From Thalassolituus maritimus (lineage in GTDB: Bacteria > Pseudomonadota > Gammaproteobacteria > Pseudomonadales > Oceanobacteraceae), in NCBI GenBank assembly GCA_913019975.1, contig CAJWBH010000009.1, positions 103,838 through 167,837 of the forward strand: 64,000 nucleotides of DNA, in the 5' to 3' direction. The notes beneath the pieces were generated by a model. It was not told the origin of the DNA. It saw only the letters and a program-made list of their open reading frames with translations, and did no database searches. The translations under genes and the position numbers were made by a program. Shown here one piece after another: positions 43,510 to 51,400 of this stretch. Positions within the stretch are counted from its first letter, which is position 1. Each line of letters opens with the position of its first letter.

Positions 43510-44067
43510 ATGAGCAGTTCACACCGAGACATCCGCTCTTATCAGGGCATCACTCCGATATTAGGCGAACGGGTATTTGTTGATCGCACCGCGGTTGTCA
43601 TTGGTGATGTTCATCTGGGAGATGATTGCTCGGTCTGGCCCTTAGCTGTCATTCGTGGCGATATGCACCATATACGTATCGGTGCGCGCACGTCGGTTCA
43701 GGACGGGTCCGTATTGCACATCACTCATGCCTCCGACTACAACCCAGGCGGTTATCCGTTGATCATAGGAGACGATGTGACCATTGGCCATCAGGCAATG
43801 CTGCATGGTTGTACGATAGGGGACCGGGTGCTCGTTGGTATGAAGTCTATGATCATGGACGGTGCTGTTGTTGAGAACGAAGTCATCATTGGCGCTGGCG
43901 CTATGGTGCCCCCCGGAAAAACGCTGGAAAGTGGCTTTGTCTACATGGGTTCACCTGCAAAAAAGGCGAGGCCGATCACCGAAAAAGAGCGCAAGTACTT
44001 TACCTATACCGCCGAGAACTACGTCAAACTCAAGGACAAGCATATGGCGGAAGGTTTTGATTACTGA
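43510..44067 (+). CDS. Gamma-carbonic anhydrase family protein
   Basis: A 185-residue left-handed beta-helix protein (YrdA/PaaY type). The start is the ATG at 43510 (MSSSHRDIRSYQG) behind GAAAGGAGACAGC. Hexapeptide repeats are clear: VVIGDVHLGDDCSVWPLAVIRGD, VQDGSVLHITH, IIGDDVTIGHQAMLHGC, and NEVIIGAGAMVPPG. The zinc-binding His residues in SVLHITH and TIGHQAMLHG are present. Gamma-CA relatives hydrate CO2, but many bacterial members have no proven activity. Divergent from prlC, a linkage also seen in Pseudomonas. Confidence 0.9.
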   Translation: MSSSHRDIRSYQGITPILGERVFVDRTAVVIGDVHLGDDCSVWPLAVIRGDMHHIRIGARTSVQDGSVLHITHASDYNPGGYPLIIGDDVTIGHQAMLHGCTIGDRVLVGMKSMIMDGAVVENEVIIGAGAMVPPGKTLESGFVYMGSPAKKARPITEKERKYFTYTAENYVKLKDKHMAEGFDY

Positions 44068-44170
44068 AGGTTATCAGTCACCTTTGTGAATCCAATAAAG
44101 TTCCCTTGCTCGCTCCGTTGATCAGCAAAAAAATCGAGCTTTATGATTAATATTGAGTCCTGAATTGACT

Positions 44171-44270
44171 TTGCGTCACCTGGTGGCGCGAATAGTCTTT
44201 CATGTTGTTGTTAATTTGCGTCACCCTTTGAGTCGTTTTATGCCAAATAAGATCAGCGGTCGTTATTTGG
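44171..44270. promoter_or_regulatory. Palindromes and direct repeat in a gene-free stretch
   Basis: The 344 bp between the carbonic anhydrase and haloperoxidase genes holds no gene. Within it: a 17-bp near-perfect palindrome (GCGTCACC-T-GGTGGCGC, 44173-44189), a second TTGCGTCACC at 44216-44225 repeating the one at 44171, and a 9-bp inverted repeat GCCAAATAA / TTATTTGGC (44241-44249 and 44262-44270) with a 12-bp spacer. These could be regulator sites for the haloperoxidase gene 140-240 bp downstream. Confidence 0.4.
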
Positions 44271-44411
44271 CCTGAACCTGTCTTTTATGTCATGGCAATA
44301 CCCGTCAAACGCAATGAATCAGAAATGAAAATGGCGCATATTCTTATCTGCCGTGCGGAAGTATTCGGCGGTATTGGGTGCAAACTCTAAATAACAGATA
44401 AGGAAAATCTT

Positions 44412-45926
44412 ATGAAACTCCCTCTTCTTAAGGGGCGTCCGCTTGCTCTCGCTGCGTCTGCTCTGCTCTCCATCGCTGTAAACCAGGCTTCTGCCTACGA
44501 CCTGCAGACAGGAAATGCGCCAGTTGAATTGGTGATCTCAAAAGTCGCGCCTGCAATCTTCCAGGACATCTCAGCGACTGCGGGTGACGCAACCCTGGTT
44601 CTGCGTGTGACAGCACAGGTGACCAATGCCTGGTACGACGCGTCGGCGCCTTACCACCCAACGGCGGTAGGTGTGTATTCACGTATTCCTAATCGTCCTG
44701 CGTCTGAGAGCGTAGACAACGAGAACATCAATATTGCGACCCTGTATGCGTCTTATCAGCTGCTGAAAGTGCTGCTGCCACAGCGCACTGCAGAATGGCG
44801 TGGAATGCTGGTTGAAGCCGGTCTGGACCCTGATGACACCAGTACTGACCTGACTACCCCTGTCGGTATCGGTAACGTTGCCGGCGCAGCAGTTGCAGAA
44901 GGTCGTCTGAATGACGGCATGAACCAGGCTGGTTGGATCAATGAAGATGTGCACCCACAGCCTTATGCCGACTACACAGGTTATGAGCCAAAGAACACTG
45001 CGTATGATCTCAAGCGTCCTTCAAAGTGGCAGCCAGATGTTCAGCGTAAGGGTCTTGGCCTCTACAAAGTGCAGCAGTTCGTAACGCCTCAGTACGCGAA
45101 CGTTGAGCCGTATTCTTACGATGATCCAGAGCGTTTCAGTGTGCCTTGGCCTGCGAACAGCTTTGCACCTTTCAAGCACCTGTATAAGCAACAGGCTGAT
45201 GAAGTTCTGGTTGCGTCAGCGAACCTGACCGAAGAGCAGAAGCTGAAAGCGGAACTGTTTGATAACAAGATCTTCTCTCTCGGTTTCTCTGCTGTGTTCG
45301 CGGCTCAGTCTCGTGGCCTGTCTCTGCTTGAGTTCATCCAGCTGGACTTCCTGACCAACATGGCAGCGTTTGATGCCGGTATTTTCGTATGGCAGGAAAA
45401 AGCTGAGTACGACGGTGTTCGTCCGTTCTCTGCGATTCAGCACATCTACGGCGATCAGCCGGTTGAAGCCTGGGGCGGCCCGGGTGAAGGCACTGTGATG
45501 CTGCCAGCGAACCAATGGCGCGCTTACATGGAAGAAGCGGATCACCCTGAGTACCCATCAGCATCCTCTTGCTTCTGTGCAGCACACTCTCAGTCAGCGC
45601 GTGCTTTCCTGGGTGACGACATGCTCGGCTTCCCTGTTGAGTATCCGGCAGGTTCTTCCCGTATCGAGCCAGGCCTGACGCCAGCAGCGGATACCACTCT
45701 GGTATTCAATACCTGGAGTGAGTTCGAACAGGACTGTGGTCAGAGCCGCGTTTGGGCAGGTGTTCACTTCCAGGCAGCCGTTGATGAGTCTCTGGCACTG
45801 TGTGGTGACTTCGGTGACATGGCTTACGACTACATGCAGTCTCTGATCGATGGTACTGCGCCAGCGCGTGGTCCTAGCCAGCCGCTGCGTGATCCAGCGA
45901 CATACAGCAACAAGAAGTGGTGGTAA
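44412..45926 (+). CDS. Vanadium haloperoxidase / PAP2-superfamily protein, periplasmic
   Basis: A 504-residue exported protein; signal peptide ends at NQASA. The three vanadate (or phosphate) binding motifs of the family occur in order near the C-terminal half: KAEYDGVRP (K-x6-R-P, about residue 335), EYPSASSCFCAAHS (in place of the classical PSGH), and SRVWAGVHF (S-R-x5-H, about residue 440). The long N-terminal part is helical. In layout it matches the 'vanadium-dependent haloperoxidase' relatives common in marine bacteria. The second motif has an insertion between Ser and His, so substrate binding may differ; it could be a phosphatase rather than a haloperoxidase. Strong T-tailed terminator follows. 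Confidence 0.8.
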   Translation: MKLPLLKGRPLALAASALLSIAVNQASAYDLQTGNAPVELVISKVAPAIFQDISATAGDATLVLRVTAQVTNAWYDASAPYHPTAVGVYSRIPNRPASESVDNENINIATLYASYQLLKVLLPQRTAEWRGMLVEAGLDPDDTSTDLTTPVGIGNVAGAAVAEGRLNDGMNQAGWINEDVHPQPYADYTGYEPKNTAYDLKRPSKWQPDVQRKGLGLYKVQQFVTPQYANVEPYSYDDPERFSVPWPANSFAPFKHLYKQQADEVLVASANLTEEQKLKAELFDNKIFSLGFSAVFAAQSRGLSLLEFIQLDFLTNMAAFDAGIFVWQEKAEYDGVRPFSAIQHIYGDQPVEAWGGPGEGTVMLPANQWRAYMEEADHPEYPSASSCFCAAHSQSARAFLGDDMLGFPVEYPAGSSRIEPGLTPAADTTLVFNTWSEFEQDCGQSRVWAGVHFQAAVDESLALCGDFGDMAYDYMQSLIDGTAPARGPSQPLRDPATYSNKKWW

Positions 45927-45960
45927 GCCGCTGAGTTGTTAGTTGCTTATTGAGCAGTAG

Positions 45961-45988
45961 AAACGGGGCCATTGGCCCCGTTTTTTTT
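45961..45988 (+). terminator. Intrinsic terminator of the haloperoxidase gene
   Basis: AACGGGGCC-ATT-GGCCCCGTT followed by eight T. The core is identical to the terminator at 48344-48372 after the TRAP gene. Confidence 0.95.
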
Positions 45989-46176
45989 GGAGTGCGTAGA
46001 GGACAAGGTGCTGGGCTGGAAGCCGCACACTTCGTGCCAGTGGCTTGTCGCTGGGTAAAGTTTCTTGACATGTGTCTATAAAAAACAGATCTTACCGGCG
46101 TTTGTATAAATGCTGACCAGTACAGCAGTTTCAGCATTCACTATAAGAAAAAAAGACGTTTCCGGGGCAATCTCTG

Positions 46177-48294
46177 ATGCATAACCAACGCAATGTTAAT
46201 GCGGCGCTTGAATGGTCGATGGCGCTGCCTGCTTTTCTGATTTTAGTTTTCGTTATCCTGCTGAACACCAGCCATACCGTTCATGGCCAGCTTCTGCAAT
46301 TGGGCGAGTCGGTATGGGAAGGGTATTTCCAGCTGCGCCAGGACCCGGTTGAGCCAACCTGCGACCCGCAGATGGACATTGATGCTGAGGTTCAGAAGCG
46401 CATAGAGGCTGCGCCACCGGCGGATGAATTTGATCTGTTTGCTGCTCCACCTCCCGGTCCAGAGGTGCTTCGTCAGTCTCTGACCGCTTCTAAGGCGAGT
46501 TGCCAGCTGAAACATCAGCATTATGCAGAGAATATGGATCAGATCACTGCAGGGGTTGAGGTATTCCGTTCAGTAGAGCTGGCGGTATCTAAGCTGGGGG
46601 ATATTGGTCTTTCGGCAGAGCGTATCCTGCTTGCAGTACTGGTACTGATCTGCGGCGGTACGGCGCTGTTCCGTCGTCACCATATTGCTCTGAAGCCAAT
46701 GGAAACCGTGATGGACTACCGTGTCGCGGCGGTAGCTCAGGGCATTGCGTTCGCCGTCCTGTTTGATTCGGTCTGGAATTTCAAAGATATCGTTTTCTCC
46801 GCGGGCGTCGACGTTTCTACAGAGCACGCCGTTCTGCACTGGATGTGGATAGCGGGTTTCGCGGCTCCGATATTTATCTCTATCTATCAGTTCTTCGTCA
46901 TTCCTGATGACGCTAAGCCGGGCGGCAGCTTCCTCCGTGCTCAGTTATCTGTGCCCTTGTATGCGAGCATGGCGATTGGTACGGGCCTTTACTTTATTCT
47001 CAGTGGTCATCCGGCGGGCGTTGCTATCCATCTGAATCAGATGATGGAAATGTCACAACTGTTCCTGAATGTCGGTCTGTATGTGTGGATCGGTATGCTG
47101 CTGAAGCGGACCGATATGGCGCAGAAGGTGTTCAATATATTCCGGCCTTTCAATCTGGCGCCGGAGATCTTTTCGGTCGTGCTCGTCATTCTCGCTGCAC
47201 TGCCTACGGCGTACACCGGTGGTTCGGGTATTTTCGTTATCGCTGTCGGTGGTCTGATTTATCTTGAGTTGCGTCGCGCAGGCACGCGTCGTCAGCTGGC
47301 GTTGGCGGCAACTGCGATGTCTGGCTCCCTGGGTGTGGTGCTGCGTCCATGCCTCTTGGTCGTTATCGTTGCGGCACTTAATAAAGAAGTAACCACAGAT
47401 CAGCTGTTTGGCTGGGGGGTGAAAATCTTCTTGCTGACGACCACGCTGTTTGCCCTCTACGCTTTGCTTACCCGCAAGGGCGAGTCGAATAAAGCGAATT
47501 TCAGCAATGATGCCTGGTCGCAGTTCTTCACATCGCTGCGTCCGCTGATTCCGTACGTCATCATTATTGCCCTTGTTCTGGGCATCTATGCAGTGCTGCT
47601 GGATGCGTATCTCGACGAATTTTCTGCACCTATTATTCTTCCTGTGCTGTTGCTGGCCATTATTGCTTATGAGCGTATTGCGCAGGAAAAAGGCCTTCTT
47701 AAACGTGAGAATCTGAACGCAGACTACGTTGAGTCACGTTTGGCGAACTCGTTCGCGGACCTGAAACACGGCCGCGACAGCATGGAGAAAACCCTGCGCG
47801 AGTCGACCACGGAAGCAATCGTTCATATCGGTGCGCTGCTGATGCTGATGGGCATGTCGATGAGTCTTGGCGGCGTTGTCGAACGCGCTGAACTCATGTC
47901 GTATATTCCGGTGGACTTCAACTCAGTATGGCTGGCGATGGCAGTGCTCGTATCGATACTGGTGGTGATCGGCATGATCATGGACCCATACGGCGCAGTC
48001 GTGCTTGTGAGCGTATCCATCGCAGGTATCGCTTATCAGGCGGGCATTGATCCGGTGCACTTCTGGATGGTGACGCTGGTGGCCTTCGAGCTTGGCTATC
48101 TGAGCCCACCTGTTGCGCTTAACCACCTGTTAACACGTCAGGTGGTCGGTGAAGAAGAAGTCCGGTTGTCGAAAGAAGAAGTGATCGGCGAAAACTTCTG
48201 GTACCGCCATGAGAAGATCCTGTTGCCGCTGGTGACGATGGCGACAGCTCTGATGATTGTTGCCTTTATACCATTGGCGATTGGGTATTCCTGA
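46177..48294 (+). CDS. TRAP-type transporter, fused/large permease subunit
   Basis: A 705-residue inner-membrane protein. After one N-terminal membrane segment (residues ~13-33) there is a ~110-residue soluble, presumably periplasmic region (including DPQMDIDAEVQKRIEA and PPPGPEVLRQSL). About 13-15 hydrophobic segments follow. The DctM-type features are PTAYTGGSGIFVIAVGGLIY, AATAMSGSLGVVLRPCLLV and, near the end, MIMDPYGAVVLVSVSIAGIA and FELGYLSPPVALNHLL. These support a TRAP large permease with an N-terminal extension that may carry the small-subunit (DctQ-like) function. TRAP systems import organic acids with a periplasmic binding protein; none is encoded next to it, so its partner must be elsewhere. 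Confidence 0.82.
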   Translation: MHNQRNVNAALEWSMALPAFLILVFVILLNTSHTVHGQLLQLGESVWEGYFQLRQDPVEPTCDPQMDIDAEVQKRIEAAPPADEFDLFAAPPPGPEVLRQSLTASKASCQLKHQHYAENMDQITAGVEVFRSVELAVSKLGDIGLSAERILLAVLVLICGGTALFRRHHIALKPMETVMDYRVAAVAQGIAFAVLFDSVWNFKDIVFSAGVDVSTEHAVLHWMWIAGFAAPIFISIYQFFVIPDDAKPGGSFLRAQLSVPLYASMAIGTGLYFILSGHPAGVAIHLNQMMEMSQLFLNVGLYVWIGMLLKRTDMAQKVFNIFRPFNLAPEIFSVVLVILAALPTAYTGGSGIFVIAVGGLIYLELRRAGTRRQLALAATAMSGSLGVVLRPCLLVVIVAALNKEVTTDQLFGWGVKIFLLTTTLFALYALLTRKGESNKANFSNDAWSQFFTSLRPLIPYVIIIALVLGIYAVLLDAYLDEFSAPIILPVLLLAIIAYERIAQEKGLLKRENLNADYVESRLANSFADLKHGRDSMEKTLRESTTEAIVHIGALLMLMGMSMSLGGVVERAELMSYIPVDFNSVWLAMAVLVSILVVIGMIMDPYGAVVLVSVSIAGIAYQAGIDPVHFWMVTLVAFELGYLSPPVALNHLLTRQVVGEEEVRLSKEEVIGENFWYRHEKILLPLVTMATALMIVAFIPLAIGYS

Positions 48295-48343
48295 GAGTAT
48301 CAGTTCTCAACTTCGGATGAGTGATTGTTGAGGAATCTGACAC

Positions 48344-48372
48344 AAAAAACGGGGCCATTGGCCCCGTTTTTT
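48344..48372. terminator. Intrinsic terminator after the TRAP gene
   Basis: AAAAACGGGGCC-ATT-GGCCCCGTTTTTT, symmetric with A and T runs, so it can serve the TRAP gene and the convergent lipoprotein. The core repeats that at 45961-45988. Confidence 0.95.
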
Positions 48373-48404
48373 GTTGCTTTGTTTTCGTTATGCGCGAACG
48401 GTAC

Positions 48405-51400
48405 TCAGCGCATCAGCTTAGGTGCATTCGCCTCCAGCGAACTGGTGCGCATCCGCTCAGTGGCAATGCTGTAGTCGATATCATTGATATCGACGGTACC
48501 CATTACTTCGTCGTAATCCATATCGATGAAGGCCGTTGTTTCCAGCATAAGTGTGTACTCACTTTCTGGCAGCACAGTATCTGTCATACCAGGAGGCAAG
48601 GACGGCAGGGTGACCGTTGATTCACCTGCGGGCAAGTGAACTGCCCAGGCAGTCTGGTTGCCACCACTATTCGAAGTCGTCCCCAGTTTCAGCGTCGTCA
48701 GATCACTGTAACCATCGATGCGGTCCCGGACAGGTGTCCAACTGATGGTTGGGTTCGCGCTGCTGTCGTCCTGACCTTCGATCAATGGGCGATAGGCAAT
48801 ACCGGTCACTACTGAGTGCTCGACAATATCGCCGCTGCGGTCCAGCAGGCTGCGAGGCTGCCAGTACTCCCAGGTTTCGGTGTAGGCCATGCTCACCAGA
48901 GTGGCATCCGGCAGGTCGATATCGATACCCGGCAATTTCGCAGGGTAGTTCTGAGTCGCATAGTCGTACTCGAAACCAAGAGAGAGGAAGCCACCAAGCG
49001 TGATGCTGGAGTAGTAAGTGCCTGCGACTGGCACTGCGAAAGCCCCTTGCAGAGCCACCGGAACCAGATCCGTGGCAGTAAACGAAATGGACAGCTGCTC
49101 ACGTTCACTGACGATCGGATTTTCTCCAGCAGGAATGGTCGTGAAGGTCTGGCTGCCCAGATCTTCTGCACCGGTAATGACACCACTCTCGACTTTGAAG
49201 GCCCAGAGATTTCCTGTGACTTCAGTGCCAACCGGAACGTCGAAGTAGAGGTCTTGGTAGTAATAGTTGGCTGCGTAGGATGTCAGGAGAAAGCGATCAG
49301 CTTCGTTCACTGGCTGATGGTTATCGTCAAGCAGCGCCAGTACATAGCTGTCGCCGGTGTCGTTATAAAAGGGCACATAGGAGCGATCTGCCGCCACGCC
49401 AAGCTGGTCAAGCTCAGAGTACAGGGTGATATCCTGCCCCGGAACAACGCAGTAGAAGCTCTCGTAGCCGTAGCCGTCATTGAATACGTGCACATTCTGA
49501 GTGCCCGACAGCCCCGTGAATGAAGCGATGCCAGACGCATCCGTTGTGACCGTGGCATCGTTGTCGTTCAGCATTACGATAGCCCCTGCGATTGCTGCGC
49601 CGTTGGCGTCGCGCACCATCACGGAGATGTCTCCGCTTCCAGCCACGAGGTCCGCACATGCATTTGGAGTAAACCCTGCATTCATTGCCAGCGTATCAGT
49701 GCCATAATCCAGAAGATAAATGGCATTTACGGTGTAGCGGTCATCGTCGGTGTCCCACAGGCCATCGCTGCCCTGATACTCGCTGGCTGACATGACCAGT
49801 TCACCTTCTGCGTTGTACTCACTTAGTGAATAGTAAGTGAAGTCATCATCGGTCTTCCAGATACCGTCTGGCCCTGCGCTGTAGGCACCGCTTTCACGCA
49901 CGATCAGGCCGTCCGAATTGCGCTCGGTGTAGGACACATTGCTGATGTCTCCGGCGGCACTGAACCAGGTGGTGTACAGCGGATTGCCATAGGCGTCTTC
50001 GTCGATCTCGCGATAGCCAGCAAGGACGAACGCGCCGGAATCATTGAGCACAAATTCCTCAATGCGGTAAGACGTTGATGACAGTTCGGTGTACTCAATA
50101 TAGAACAGCAGGGTGTTATTGATGTCGTAGCGCTCGCTTACGATCAGGCGACTACCATCATAGGTCTCGATGATGTAACCACTGCGTACGTCATCGTCGG
50201 TAAACCATATAGCATCCGGCCCCGGTTGATTGTACTGGTCGTAGCCTGTGTCTGTGGCGATAGAGTATGGCCAAGCCAGAGTGTCGTCTTCCGTCAGAGG
50301 AATATCATCGTTACCGAACGCGGTTGTGCCGACGTCGAGACTGTTGGAGAAATCCGCAGAATACACTTTGTAGCGATAGATCTGACTGTCGCTGAATGCC
50401 GGGGCGTTCGGATCGCGCGCGGGGTCATAGTAAAACTGCTTAAGCACACGCCCCTCGGTATCGCGTTCGTACTTCAAGTAGTTGTACGAGGCTGTCGGTA
50501 GGTCGTCCGAGGTAAACCAGAGGCCGTCCGCGCCTTTGCTGCTGAAATCCGCACGCTCAAGCTCGTTGTTGGCGTCGTCATACATCCGGTAGCTGTAACC
50601 GTAGATATTGTCGTCGCCGCTCAGCCATTTTCCGTCCGGGCCAATACCGTTCACTGGTGCGGTAATCCTGACGGTGCCGGTATCGGTTTCCTTGGTCAGT
50701 GACAGGGTGCCGCTGGCAAAGTCATCCGCAGTGAACCATTCGCCATCGAAGCCCGGGCCTCTGTGATTGGCAATAATCAGTAGATCGCCGTCTTCGTTAT
50801 AGCCGTAGTAACTGTAACCGTTGGCGTAGTCGTCGGCAGTGAACCAGGTGGCATCACTACCGGCTAGGGTATAGTTTGCTGCATACAGCGGCTGGTAGTT
50901 ATCGCCCAGTAACTGCTGGACGTGAGTGTCGACGACGTCGTCATCGGTAAACCAGATGCCATCCTCGCCCTCATCGTCGTATACGGCGGTGACGGTCTGA
51001 GGAATGCTAAGGTCAGTGGTGACGGTGACATAGCTGTCCACTACGTCATCACTGGTGAACCATATTTCATCCGCACCGCTGCCTTTGTAGTTGACGACCT
51101 GGCCGCGATTGCCTTCCCCATCGATAACGATTACCTGGTAAACAAGAATACATCCCGGAGAGTCATCTTCGGTAAAGGCAACGCCATCCTGGCCTGGGTC
51201 CAGACACGGTAGGCTCAGAATCGCGCCTTCGCTGGCGCCTTCAAATTCAAGAGGGCTTTCCTGCGAAATGACCACCGCGCCACCATTGCTGCTTGCTGCG
51301 ATATCGTCTTCGGTATACCACACGCCATCCTGTCCGGGATGATCAAAGCCATACGACACGCCCAGGTATCCAAAAGGCGAAATGGTATAGCTCATGATGA

